From Panacagrimonas sp965216805 (lineage in GTDB: Bacteria > Pseudomonadota > Gammaproteobacteria > Nevskiales > Nevskiaceae): a stretch of DNA of 64,000 bases. The notes beneath the pieces are model-generated. The model was given only the letters and a program-made list of their open reading frames with translations. It was not told the DNA's origin and made no database searches. Location of the stretch: positions 1,302,001-1,366,000 of the forward strand of contig NZ_CBDCGN010000002.1 in assembly GCF_965216805.1 (NCBI RefSeq). Reading direction: 5' to 3'. The position numbers and the translations under genes were made by a program. This document shows, in pieces, positions 49,916-58,856 of the stretch (position 1 is its first letter; each line of letters starts with the position of its first letter).

Positions 49916-51474
49916 AGGGTTTCCGTACAACGAATGTCGATGCGCAGATCGCCGCTGCCGCTGCCGACCTCGAATTCGCGGCGCACATCCACGTAGCCGG
50001 GGCGGCTGCCGACTGCCACATAACGACCGGGCTTGAGCGTCGCCGTGTTGCTCACGAAACGGCCGAGCTGGCCGACGCGATAGATGGTGACCTCGGTCTG
50101 GCCATCCGACACCAGCTCCACCGTCACCGGCTGCGCGGCCGCCGCGCGTGCCTGCTCCAGCGCCGCGATCTGCGCACGCAGCGCGGGCCCCGCGTCGCCG
50201 ACCTGCCGCGCCTGGGCCAGCAGGGATTCGGCCTCCTGCATCACCGCCGGACTGTGCAGGCGTTTAGGCTCATCGATCAAACGCTGCAGCTGCGACGCCA
50301 GTTGCGCACGCGGTTCGGCCCGCGCCAACCCTTCGGCGGCGAATACCAGGCTGGCGTCGATCTGCAGCGCGCTGCGATAGCTGGCCGCCGCGCCGGTCCA
50401 GTCTTCGGCGGCCGCCTGGGTGTCGGCGCGCTGGCGCAGTTGCGCCAGCTGCGCCACCCGCCGCGCTTCGGCCAGCCGCTGGCCGGCGGCGCGCACACCC
50501 GGATCCTGTGCGCGCAGCTGCCGCGCCCGGGCCAGCGCCTGTTCGGCGCGATCGAGCTCGCCCTGGTCCAGCGCGCTGAGCGCGGCCGCCAGTTCGCGGC
50601 GGAACTCGGCGTCGGCGGCCTGGGTGTCCAGCCGCGCCAGGTTTTCACGCGCCTGCTGACTGTCGGGGTCCAGCGCCAGGGCCTCGCGCAGTGCCGCGCG
50701 GGCAGCGGCGAGGTCGCCGGCCTGTTCCAGACGGAACGCAGTGTCCAGCCTGGCGCGCAGCGCCGGCGCGCGATCGATCCGTTGTAACCCGGCCGTAGCA
50801 GTCGCATTGCCGGGTTCCAGCTGCAATGCCTGCTGGTAGGCGCGGGTGGCGGTCGCCAGCTCGCCGCTTTCCAATGCCTGGTGGCCCTGATCCAGCGCGG
50901 CCTGCAGGCGCTGCGGCAGACCGTCGACCAGCGCGGTCGTCGCTAGTGCGGCAGCCTCCCAGGCGCTCTTGGCGGCGGGGAAATCGGGCGTTGCGAACGC
51001 CTCGGCGCCGCGCCGGGCATGCTGCGCCGCCGCGTCGAGCTCGGTGGCCGCCCAATCCTGGGCGCCCGACCGCTGCAGTTGCTGCAGGTCCGACTGGTAG
51101 CGTGCCTGTGCCGCCTGCGCCGCCGCGCGGGCCTGCAGCAGTTCGGGGTCGTCCCAGGCTTCCGCGGTCGGGGTCGTTGTAGCAGTCGGCGCGGCGGGTG
51201 CCGGGGCGGTAGCGACGACTTCCGGGCCGGTCGCCGGTGCCGACGCCTCCGGCAGAGACGGCGGCGCCTGCAGCAGCCGCGGCAGCCCCCACAGGGTGAT
51301 GCCGCCGAACAACAGCACCAGCAGCAGCCCCAGCACGAAGCGGCTGGCCGGAATGCGGCGATCAGCGGTGGTGGTTGTGTCCGTCGCTGCCGCTGCGCGC
51401 GCTGCCAGTGCCGGCGGCTGCGGTGCGATACGCTGAAAAGCGGCGGGGCTTTCGGCTTCCGGTTCTGACCTCAT
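49912..51474 (-). CDS. TPR-rich membrane protein of the cluster
   Basis: The 520-residue protein has one transmembrane helix near 46-66 (FVLGLLLVLLFGGITLWGLP). A Pro/Thr-rich linker and a long region of TPR-like helices (about 110-420; AAQHARRGAEAFATPDF, ATRAYQQALQLEPGNATATA) follow. A beta-rich C-terminus ends in a PEGA-like strand set (TLKPGRYVAVGSRPGYVDVR). It is coupled to the PEGA/SUMF1 gene by a GTGA overlap. It likely serves as a periplasmic scaffold. Confidence 0.7.
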   Translation of the reverse strand: MRSEPEAESPAAFQRIAPQPPALAARAAAATDTTTTADRRIPASRFVLGLLLVLLFGGITLWGLPRLLQAPPSLPEASAPATGPEVVATAPAPAAPTATTTPTAEAWDDPELLQARAAAQAAQARYQSDLQQLQRSGAQDWAATELDAAAQHARRGAEAFATPDFPAAKSAWEAAALATTALVDGLPQRLQAALDQGHQALESGELATATRAYQQALQLEPGNATATAGLQRIDRAPALRARLDTAFRLEQAGDLAAARAALREALALDPDSQQARENLARLDTQAADAEFRRELAAALSALDQGELDRAEQALARARQLRAQDPGVRAAGQRLAEARRVAQLAQLRQRADTQAAAEDWTGAAASYRSALQIDASLVFAAEGLARAEPRAQLASQLQRLIDEPKRLHSPAVMQEAESLLAQARQVGDAGPALRAQIAALEQARAAAAQPVTVELVSDGQTEVTIYRVGQLGRFVSNTATLKPGRYVAVGSRPGYVDVRREFEVGSGSGDLRIDIRCTETL

Positions 51475-51484
51475 GGGACGGCGT

Positions 51485-52678
51485 TCAGGGTGTGGTGCCG
51501 ATCTCGGCGGCATAGCGAGCTTGCAACATCTCGCGCCACTGGTCGTACTGGTCCTGCGCCGAACCGGTGAGGGTGACCGTCTTGCCGTCCAGTTCGACCA
51601 CCCGCGGCGACACGTCGTCGTTGATCGAAGCATTGAGCTCTTTCAGCGATTCGGCGTGCAGTTCGGCCTCCTTGCCCTTCTGCATGCCGCTGGCAAAGAT
51701 GCCGACGCCGCCGATGATGCCGATCTGGCCGATGGCCGCGGTGCCGGCATTGTCGGCGCTGCCCAGCGCCACCGCACCCGCGACCACCGCCGCCGCGCCG
51801 GCAATCTTGCGCCACAGGGCCTGGCGTTCCAGCTCGCGCAGGGCCACCGCCTCGGTGTAGCTGGCGCGCCGCCACTCCTGGTAGGAGGGCGTCATGTTGT
51901 GACGGAAGGCGGCGTAGTGCGCGTCCAGGGTGTCGACCAGGGCGTCGTCGCGCAGACGGATGCGCTCGATGCTCTGCACGATGGGATCGTTTTCCGGCGG
52001 CAGCCGCAGCACCTGGTAGCGGCCGTCCTTGTCCTGTTTCAGATAACCCTCGAAGCGACTGGGCGCGAGGTCGGCTGCAAAGCGCAGCTGCGCCACCCGA
52101 CGCACCTGCAGCAGGTCGTCGGCCTGCAGCTTCTGGCGCACCTGCAGCAGGTCGTTGGCCACGCGGCTGTAGAGATCCTGGAAGGGGTCGCTGCCACGCG
52201 CGGATTTTTCGGTGTAGGAAATTTCCGCGGCCTGTTCTTCGTACTCGCGGTCCAGCCACTGGCGTCCGCTGGCGTCCCGCGCGTGGACGCGCAGGCGCAG
52301 CAGTTCGCCGTCCGAATGCAGGATCTTGCCGCCGATCACGAGCATCGAGGCGGGCGTGGCCTCGGGCAGCACGCGCACCGTGCCCCAGTAGCCGGTGCCG
52401 TCCAGGGTCTGGCGCAGCAGTTGCGGCACGTAATTGGCCTCGGCTTCGCGCACTGCCGGGTAGATGAATTGTTCCTGCTGCTCTTTGAGTGTCTCCGGCA
52501 CGCCCGGATCGAAGCGCACCACGGTGACTTCCAGCAATTGTTCGACCGGCAGCTCCTGTTGCGCCTGGCTGGCCTGTACCTCGTTGACGCGCTTGACCTG
52601 TTTGGAGACGCAGCCGCCCAACGCCAGCAGCGTCAGCAGTAGCGACAATCCGATCGCGGTACGCGGCACGGTGTCCAT
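51485..52678 (-). CDS. Large lipoprotein of the cluster
   Basis: The 397-residue protein has a lipoprotein signal ending A-L-G-G-C23. The mature part begins with a CsgG-like or LpoB-like mixed alpha/beta region (VVRFDPGVPETLKEQQ, then SMLVIGGKILHSDGELLRLR). A glycine/alanine-rich hydrophobic hairpin follows near 290-330 (AAAVVAGAVALGSADNAGTA). I infer outer-membrane location; the hydrophobic hairpin could insert in a membrane. The exact family is unknown. Confidence 0.65.
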   Translation of the reverse strand: MDTVPRTAIGLSLLLTLLALGGCVSKQVKRVNEVQASQAQQELPVEQLLEVTVVRFDPGVPETLKEQQEQFIYPAVREAEANYVPQLLRQTLDGTGYWGTVRVLPEATPASMLVIGGKILHSDGELLRLRVHARDASGRQWLDREYEEQAAEISYTEKSARGSDPFQDLYSRVANDLLQVRQKLQADDLLQVRRVAQLRFAADLAPSRFEGYLKQDKDGRYQVLRLPPENDPIVQSIERIRLRDDALVDTLDAHYAAFRHNMTPSYQEWRRASYTEAVALRELERQALWRKIAGAAAVVAGAVALGSADNAGTAAIGQIGIIGGVGIFASGMQKGKEAELHAESLKELNASINDDVSPRVVELDGKTVTLTGSAQDQYDQWREMLQARYAAEIGTTP

Positions 52679-52681
52679 GGC

Positions 52682-53590
52682 TCAGCCCTTGCGCGACTTG
52701 TACTTGCGATATTCCTCCCACAGCCGCGCACGCAGCTCCGGGTCCTTTTCGCGCTCGGCGGCCTCGCGCAACTGGCGCGCCACCACGTCGTCGTCGTGGC
52801 CGTCGGGGATGCCCTCGGGTGCGGGGAAGCTAGGCCCCGATTGGCCGTAGCCGGCGGTGGACGCGGTCTGCGGGTCGCCGCCCTGGTCCGATCCGTCCAC
52901 CGGCAGCTCGGCCGGCATGCCGGCGGTGTTGACGCCGTCGCCGCCACCGCCGCTGCCGGACTCGCCGGCCTCGCCGCCGCTGCTGCTTTCGCGCTGCTGT
53001 TCCAGCACCGCCTGTTCCCTGGCCAGGCGCTCGTCGAACTCGCCCAGGGAACCCTGGAACGCCTGGTCCCAGCTCTGCGTGCGCTCGGCTTCGGTCTTGG
53101 CACCGCCGCCGCTGCCGGACGCGGTCTGTGCCCCGCTGCCCGAGGCCGGTTGCGCGCCGCCACCACCGGGCGTGGCTGTTTCGCTTTGTGTGCCGGCGCC
53201 GCCGCCCGTCCCCGACCGGGTTTCGGTGCCGCCGGCCTCCTGTCCGGACGAACCGGACACGCTGCCATCCTGGGATGCGCTTTCGGCGCTGCCGCTGGCC
53301 GCCGCCGAGCCCTGCTCCGAGCCCTGTTCCGAGCTCGGCCCCGAACCCTGCCCGGAACCACGTTGCTGGCCGGCGCCGCTCGCAGCACCCTGACCGCTGT
53401 CCTGCCTGCCGCCTTGCTGACCCGCGCTGCTGGTGGTTCCACTGCTTCCGCCGCTGCTGCCGGAGGACGGTGGTGGCGGACTGCCGACCGGGGTCGGCGA
53501 CGACGGTGTCGGCTTGGACGGGTTGCTGTTGCAGGCCATGAGCAGGCCCGCAAGGGTCCCGATCAGCGCGGCGCGTATCGGCAGTTTCAT
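52682..53590 (-). CDS. Low-complexity Ser/Gly-rich lipoprotein
   Basis: The 302-residue protein has a lipobox L-M-A-C20. About 130 residues of Ser, Gly, Gln and Ala follow, a likely disordered spacer able to span the periplasm. A helical charged part (about 165-200) and a C-terminal basic helix (RQLREAAEREKDPELRARLW) complete it. AGGAGG lies 11 bases before the ATG at 53590. The function is unknown; the design suggests a flexible tether. Confidence 0.65.
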   Translation of the reverse strand: MKLPIRAALIGTLAGLLMACNSNPSKPTPSSPTPVGSPPPPSSGSSGGSSGTTSSAGQQGGRQDSGQGAASGAGQQRGSGQGSGPSSEQGSEQGSAAASGSAESASQDGSVSGSSGQEAGGTETRSGTGGGAGTQSETATPGGGGAQPASGSGAQTASGSGGGAKTEAERTQSWDQAFQGSLGEFDERLAREQAVLEQQRESSSGGEAGESGSGGGGDGVNTAGMPAELPVDGSDQGGDPQTASTAGYGQSGPSFPAPEGIPDGHDDDVVARQLREAAEREKDPELRARLWEEYRKYKSRKG

Positions 53591-53652
53591 GGAATGGAGC
53601 CTCCTGGCTGGCCAGAGGTTGGACGCGCTGGCGACCGCGGAGTTTCGCCCGC

Positions 53653-55026
53653 TCATGCTGAATCTCCACCGACGCTTAGACGATAGCGCAGGCCCTGGCT
53701 GGATTGCGGTTTGCCGTCGCGGATCGCCGGACGCAGGCGCGCGGCGCGCAGCGCCTGCAGCAGCGCGTTGTCAACCGAGGTCGGCAGGTTCTGCGGCTGA
53801 CGTTGCACGATGCGCGGCTTGAGCACGCGACCCTGCGCGTCGACGTCGAACTCGGCGATCAAGACCCCGCCGCTACCGGCAACCCGCGCCTGCGGCACCG
53901 CCAGCTGAAGGAACTTTGGTTGCACCAAGGTCACGGGTTGACCGGCGGTGCGTTCCAGTTCTGCAGCACGGGCGTAGGCCTCCAGTGCCGGGCCGTCGCG
54001 GCCCAGGGTGATGTGGACATCGCCCAGGCGCAGCCACTGCGCGGCCTGTTGCGCCGCGGGCGCCGCGGATTGCGCACTCAGGATGCGCTCGGCGCGTGCC
54101 AGCGCGGTGGCCGGCTGGATGCCCGGTGACAACGAGGGCTGGTCGATCTCGCGCCGACGCAGACCGCCGCTCAGGGCGAGTTCCAGCAGGGGTTCGAACA
54201 GAGCCGCTTGCTCGCGGCCGCCGTTGTTGTCCAGCAGCTGCACGGCCTGAGCATGCAGGCCGATGGCGTTGGGGGAGTTGCCGGCTTCGCGAAACCAGCG
54301 GCCGGCCGACACGTAGAGCGCCGCGAGCTGCGCGGGGTCGTCGTGGTACACCCGTTCGGCGACCTCGACGCGACGGATCTGCCATTCGTCGGCGTCCTCG
54401 CGGTCGCCGCTGGCATCAGTGGCGACGGCCAGGGCCTGCAGCACCTCGAGCTGCCCGGCGCTGTAGAGGCCGCGACCGAGCCGATGCAGTTGCAGAGCGT
54501 TGGCAAAGGCGACCTGCGCCGGCAACACCTGGCCTTGTGCCAGGTGCAGATAACCCATGCCGTACCAGGCTTCGTATAGCCGGGGGTCGCGCGGGCCGCC
54601 CTGAGCCTCGGCCAGCTCGACCGCGCGCAGGTAGTCGGCCAGCGCACCTGCGGCGTCGCCGGCCGCCTGGCGCAGATGCCCCTGCTGGATCAGCGGCACG
54701 CTCAGGCGGCCGTCCTCGGGCCCGTAGGCGATCCGGCTGTCGGCGAGCGCGCGGTCGGCCAGTGCCAGCGCCGCCTGCGCGCCGTCCTGTTGCAGCGCAG
54801 AGGACATCGCCTGTGCGGTTGGCGCCGAAGCCGGCCGCGCGGGATTCTGTGGCAGAGTCGGCGGCGCCACCGTGGTGAGCTCACGCGGCGGTGCCGGCAA
54901 TTCCGGCGGCGTCGCCGAGGCCGCCATGCAAACCGCTGCCAGCAGCAGCCCCCACCCGCCGGTCGATGCGCGTCGCAGGCGCAGGACAACAGCGGGGCTG
55001 GGCGAGGGCTTCTGCGAAGAAAACAT
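53653..55026 (-). CDS. TPR protein with TonB-like C-terminal domain, first gene of the cluster
   Basis: The 457-residue protein has a signal-anchor near 27-40 and a Pro-rich segment. TPR-like helices (about 75-360; AAGDAAGALADYLRAVELAE) are followed by an end of about 80 residues with the TonB_C pattern (GVLIAEFDVDAQGRVLKPRI, then LQALRAARLRPAI). A TonB-like end in a cluster with an ExbB-like channel points to a periplasmic force-transmitting part. The start at 55026 is uncertain because no good ribosome site is visible. Confidence 0.7.
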   Translation of the reverse strand: MFSSQKPSPSPAVVLRLRRASTGGWGLLLAAVCMAASATPPELPAPPRELTTVAPPTLPQNPARPASAPTAQAMSSALQQDGAQAALALADRALADSRIAYGPEDGRLSVPLIQQGHLRQAAGDAAGALADYLRAVELAEAQGGPRDPRLYEAWYGMGYLHLAQGQVLPAQVAFANALQLHRLGRGLYSAGQLEVLQALAVATDASGDREDADEWQIRRVEVAERVYHDDPAQLAALYVSAGRWFREAGNSPNAIGLHAQAVQLLDNNGGREQAALFEPLLELALSGGLRRREIDQPSLSPGIQPATALARAERILSAQSAAPAAQQAAQWLRLGDVHITLGRDGPALEAYARAAELERTAGQPVTLVQPKFLQLAVPQARVAGSGGVLIAEFDVDAQGRVLKPRIVQRQPQNLPTSVDNALLQALRAARLRPAIRDGKPQSSQGLRYRLSVGGDSA

Positions 55027-55372
55027 GGTCGATCGGTTCGAGGTCGGGTGAGCGACGTGGGTAGCAGCATGGTGCGCCAGAGCGCCTGCTTCAATCGTGG
55101 ATGCGGCCATCGCTGTGAGGACGTCTGCAGTCGAGCATGGACGGGGCGTGTGAAAGCCGATGGACGGTCGACCGCCCGGACCCCATGTCTACGTCAACGC
55201 GTTCCGATCCGGACGCAGCCCCAGCCCGCATTTCTCACAGGTCGCCGGAGAATCCCTTGCCTATTCCCATGCTCGCGGCGTTCTTGAAGCTCGCCTCGGA
55301 AACAGACTGAAGGAAGATTCTCCGTCTGGATCGGCGCTGGCCTGTCTGCGGCGCGCATCGCTTGGGACTCAC
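55027..55372. other. Intergenic stretch upstream of the ExbB-vWA cluster
   Basis: This 346-bp stretch contains no frame with protein-like composition on either strand. It must hold the promoter of the minus-strand cluster, but I see no clear -10/-35 pair. Confidence 0.4.
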
Positions 55373-55753
55373 TCACCCCATAGAACCACTATGGGGTTCG
55401 CTCCGTCCCAGCGCACTGCACGTCCTCGACATACGGCCATCGCTCGATCCCCTGTGAGGAATGCGGGCTAGTGACGGCGCGGTCGACGCCTCCAGCGCGT
55501 CAAGAAACTCCAAGGCGTGCTCCCGGCTCGACCCGCACATCTCCGCACTGGGTTGCAGGTCCGAGCAAACCGGCGGTCGGCGCGGGTCGCCGAACAGACG
55601 GCAACGCGACTGTGCGTCGAGTTGCACGCACCGCACTCCGGCAGGCTTGCCCAGCGGCATGCCCGGAATCGCCGACGATATCGATGGCGCAATGCAGCAG
55701 GCCCCGCAGGCCACCCGGCAGCGCAGCTGGCCGGCAAGGCCTGTCGGGGCCAT
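55373..55753 (-). CDS. YkgJ-family cysteine-cluster protein
   Basis: The 126-residue frame contains the pattern of this metal-binding family: C-R-V-A-C-G-A-C-C-I-A-P (C12, C16, C19, C20), then R-C-V-Q-L-D (C42), C-R-L-F-G (C51), V-C-S-D-L (C63) and M-C-G (C73). Family members are thought to chelate zinc or an iron-sulfur cluster. The last 30-odd residues go beyond the usual family end, near a 9-bp palindrome (ACCCCATAG/CTATGGGGT, 55375-55397). The start at 55753 lies in a duplicated segment and has no clear ribosome site. Confidence 0.6.
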   Translation of the reverse strand: MAPTGLAGQLRCRVACGACCIAPSISSAIPGMPLGKPAGVRCVQLDAQSRCRLFGDPRRPPVCSDLQPSAEMCGSSREHALEFLDALEASTAPSLARIPHRGSSDGRMSRTCSALGRSEPHSGSMG

Positions 55754-55792
55754 GTGTGGCGCGGGCGGCGAGGGTGTTTGGCGGGGTGTCAT
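55701..55792. repeat. 92-bp direct repeat, copy 1 (covers the YkgJ gene start)
   Basis: This copy matches 55834-55925 with only two differences near its end, at an offset of 133 bp. It includes the first 18 or so codons and the upstream region of the YkgJ-type gene. Confidence 0.85.
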
Positions 55793-55833
55793 TTCAGGAG
55801 AGGCAGAAACCGTTGAGCATCTTGTGCGCCACC

Positions 55834-55925
55834 GCCCCGCAGGCCACCCGGCAGCGCAGCTGGCCGGCAAGGCCTGTCGGGGCCATGTGTGGCGCGGGCG
55901 GCGAGGGTGTTTGGTGGGATGTCAT
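55834..55925. repeat. 92-bp direct repeat, copy 2 (orphan 5' end of the YkgJ gene)
   Basis: This copy repeats the start of the YkgJ-type gene (M-A-P-T-G-L-A-G-Q-L-R-C-R-V-A-C-G-A), but then runs into unrelated sequence, so it is a truncated duplicate. The rest of 55754-56110 has no other gene; the ribosome site of the acyl-CoA dehydrogenase gene (GGAG at 56101) is at its end. Confidence 0.85.
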
Positions 55926-56110
55926 GTCGAGCTGTTGCTAAAGGCGGCCGGACGGCGGGTGGGCTGCGAGCCCGGCCGGCTGGGCGTTCTGCTCGCGTTC
56001 TGCTTCGACAGCGGACCACGCTGGCGCTACGGTCAAGGACCCTTGGCAAGCATACGCTAGAGTACGGCTATCCCGGTTTCGTCCACCTGTCCTCCCTTTC
56101 GGAGCTGTTC

Positions 56111-57910
56111 ATGCCCACTTACACCCCGCCCCTGCGCGACATGCAGTTCGTGCTGCACGAATTGCTGGATGTGTCTACGGGTCTCAAGAAGCTGCCGCCA
56201 CACGCCGACATTGATCGCGACACCATTGATTCCATCCTGGAAGAGGGCGGCAAGTTCTGCGCCGAGGTGCTGTTCCCGCTCAACCAGGTCGGCGACCGCG
56301 AAGGTTGCACCTATCAGGGCGACGGCGTGGTGACCACGCCGACCGGCTTCAAGGAGGCTTACGAACAGTTCGTCGAGGCCGGCTGGGGCGCGCTGGGCAT
56401 GGACCCCGACTTCGGCGGCCAGGGCCTGCCGCACGTCATCCACAGCGCGTTCATGGAAATGATGAACAGCGCCAACCAGGCCTGGACCATGTATCCCGGC
56501 CTGAGCCACGGTGCCTACAACGCGCTGCATGCCTTTGGCACGCCGGAGCAGAAGGCGCTGTATCTGCCCAAGCTGGTCTCGGGCGAATGGACCGGCACCA
56601 TGTGCCTGACCGAGTCCCACGCCGGTACCGACCTGGGCATCCTCAAGACCAAGGCCGAGCCGGTCGGCGACGGCACTTACGCGATCACCGGCACCAAGAT
56701 TTTCATCTCGGCCGGCGAGCACGACATGTCGAAGAACATCATCCATCTGGTGCTCGCGCGTCTGCCGGATGCGCCGCCGGGGACCAAGGGCATCTCGCTG
56801 TTCATCGTGCCCAAGTTTCTGCCCGATGCCGATGGCAATCCGGGCCAGCGCAACACGTTCAAGTGCGGCTCCATCGAACACAAGATGGGCATTCACGGCA
56901 ACGCCACCTGCGTGATGAATTTCGATGGCGCCATCGGCACCCTGGTCGGTGCGCCGAACAAGGGCCTCAACGCCATGTTCGTGATGATGAACAGTGCGCG
57001 TCTGGGCGTGGGCATGCAGTCGGTGGGCTTGGCGGAGACCGCCTACCAGAATTCCTTGGCCTACGCCAAGGACCGCACCCAGGGTCGCGCGCTGACCGGG
57101 CCCAAGGCCAAGGACAAGACCGCCGACCCGATCATCGTCCACCCCGACGTGCGCCGCATGCTGCTCACGCAAAAGGCCTACGTGGAGGCCGCGCGCGCCT
57201 TCACCTACTGGGCCGGGCTGGCGATCGACCGCGAGCACAAGCACCCCGACGAAAAGGTGCGCAAGGACAACGCTGATCTGGTTGCGCTGCTGACCCCGGT
57301 GGTCAAGGGCTTCATCACCGACAACGGCTACGAGTGCACCACCCTGGCCATGCAGGTACTGGGCGGCCATGGCTACATCGCCGAGTGGGGCCTGGAACAG
57401 CACGTGCGCGACGCGCGCATCAACATGATCTACGAGGGCACCAACACCATCCAGGCGCTGGACCTGCTCGGCCGCAAGGTGCTCGGCGACATGGGCGCCA
57501 AGCTGATGAAGTTCGGCAAGGCCATGCACGAGGCGCTCAAGCCCTTCGAGGAAGAGCCGCGCATGCAGGAATTCCTGGCGCCGCTCAATGCGCTGCAGAG
57601 CGAGGTGCAGAAGCTGACCATGGAGATCGGCCAGAAGGCGATGAAGAATCCCGACGAGGCCGGTGCCGCGGCGGTGCCCTATCTGCGGATTATCGGCCAC
57701 CTGGTGTTCTCGTTCGCCTGGTGCATGGCGGCTGGGGTGGCGATGAAGAGGCTGGCCGGCAGCGCGGGTGCCGACGAGACGTTCTACAAGTCCAAGCTCA
57801 CCACCGCGCGTTTCTACTTCGCCAAGCTCTATCCGGAAACGGCAGCGCTGATGCAGCAGGCGCGCGCCGGCTCGGCAACCTTGATGGAACTCGAAGAGGC
57901 GGCGTTCTGA
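56111..57910 (+). CDS. Acyl-CoA dehydrogenase (long form, DmdC-like)
   Basis: The 599-residue flavoenzyme oxidises acyl-CoA to enoyl-CoA. It has CLTESHAGTDLG (FAD/substrate region, about 160-171), EHKMGIHGNATC and the catalytic glutamate in IYEGTNTIQALDLLGRK. An extra C-terminal helical domain of about 130 residues marks the long family (acetyl-CoA dehydrogenase C-terminal-like). GGAGCTGTTC-ATG fixes the start; the longer upstream frame overlaps the repeat region. It stands alone in its transcription unit. Confidence 0.9.
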   Translation: MPTYTPPLRDMQFVLHELLDVSTGLKKLPPHADIDRDTIDSILEEGGKFCAEVLFPLNQVGDREGCTYQGDGVVTTPTGFKEAYEQFVEAGWGALGMDPDFGGQGLPHVIHSAFMEMMNSANQAWTMYPGLSHGAYNALHAFGTPEQKALYLPKLVSGEWTGTMCLTESHAGTDLGILKTKAEPVGDGTYAITGTKIFISAGEHDMSKNIIHLVLARLPDAPPGTKGISLFIVPKFLPDADGNPGQRNTFKCGSIEHKMGIHGNATCVMNFDGAIGTLVGAPNKGLNAMFVMMNSARLGVGMQSVGLAETAYQNSLAYAKDRTQGRALTGPKAKDKTADPIIVHPDVRRMLLTQKAYVEAARAFTYWAGLAIDREHKHPDEKVRKDNADLVALLTPVVKGFITDNGYECTTLAMQVLGGHGYIAEWGLEQHVRDARINMIYEGTNTIQALDLLGRKVLGDMGAKLMKFGKAMHEALKPFEEEPRMQEFLAPLNALQSEVQKLTMEIGQKAMKNPDEAGAAAVPYLRIIGHLVFSFAWCMAAGVAMKRLAGSAGADETFYKSKLTTARFYFAKLYPETAALMQQARAGSATLMELEEAAF

Positions 57911-57986
57911 GGTCGTCCTTGCCCTCCGTCCGAAGCCGTCGTGTCATGGCGGCTTCGCACTTCGCTTTCACCGGTTCGATGCTCAC

Positions 57987-58766
57987 ATGACCACTGCGCT
58001 CGATCTTCTCGCCAATGTTGTGGGCGCCACCGCGCGCGGCTGGCGCGGCACCATGGTCAGCCGTGTGGCCGAACAGCCGGCGGAGCCGCTCAAGCTCTAC
58101 GACATCGAGTCCTGTCCCTACTGCCGCCTGGTGCGCGAGACCCTGACGGAGCTGGACCTGGACGTACTGATCCTGCCCTGCCCGAAGAACGGTCAGCGTT
58201 ATCGCGTGGAAGCAGAGCGCATCGGCGGCAAGCAGCAGTTTCCGTTGCTGGTAGACGACAACACCGGCACGACGATGTACGAGTCGGCCGACATCATGGC
58301 CTACCTGTGGCGCACCTATGGCGGTTCCGAACGGTCGCCTTCGGCCCTGCGTCACGCGATCGCGGTGGCGGGTTCGAACCTCGCGACACTGGCGATGCTG
58401 CGACCCGGCGGCATCGCCGGACTCCGGCTGCGGCCCTCGACCGCGCCCGCCGAGCGGCTGGAGCTGTACAGCTTCGAGACCAGCCCGTTTTCCAAACCGG
58501 TACGCGCACGCCTGTGTGAGTTGGAGCTGCCCTATCTGCTGCGCAACACCGGCAAGGGCCAATGGTCCGACATGGGCCCGCCAATGTTTCGCGACCGGGT
58601 GTTCAAGGGTCACCGGGACACCACGCGCAACCGTGCCTGGCTGGCGGAGAACACCGGCAGGGTGCAGGTGCCCTACCTGATCGACCCCAACACCGGGGTG
58701 GCGATGTACGAGTCGCGCGACATTCTGGCGTACCTGAACCGCACGTACGCCCAGCCGGTGCCGTAG
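57987..58766 (+). CDS. Tandem glutathione-S-transferase N-terminal (thioredoxin-fold) domain protein
   Basis: The 259-residue protein has two thioredoxin-like GST_N domains. The first (about 34-115) carries the redox motif C-P-Y-C (IESCPYCRLVRETL) and the cis-proline loop QQFPLLVDD. The second (about 156-258) has S-P-F-S at the same place and the loop QVPYLIDP; only the first is likely redox-active. The C-terminal GST domain is missing. It is 76 bp downstream of the acyl-CoA dehydrogenase gene. Confidence 0.8.
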   Translation: MTTALDLLANVVGATARGWRGTMVSRVAEQPAEPLKLYDIESCPYCRLVRETLTELDLDVLILPCPKNGQRYRVEAERIGGKQQFPLLVDDNTGTTMYESADIMAYLWRTYGGSERSPSALRHAIAVAGSNLATLAMLRPGGIAGLRLRPSTAPAERLELYSFETSPFSKPVRARLCELELPYLLRNTGKGQWSDMGPPMFRDRVFKGHRDTTRNRAWLAENTGRVQVPYLIDPNTGVAMYESRDILAYLNRTYAQPVP

Positions 58767-58856
58767 TCCGCGCGCAGCGGCCGCACACCTGCGGGCGACC
58801 CCGCACTTTCGCTTCGACCGCAGACGGCTACACTGCTCTCTTCATCTTGGAGAACT

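Noticed and set aside
42017..55026. Zorya, Tol-Pal, Ton or type VI secretion system
   Set aside because: The ExbB-like and FHA-like parts recall these, but there is no ZorB/OmpA-like protein, no ZorC-E, no TolB/Pal, no TonB receptor and no Tss sheath, VipA/B or ClpV gene.
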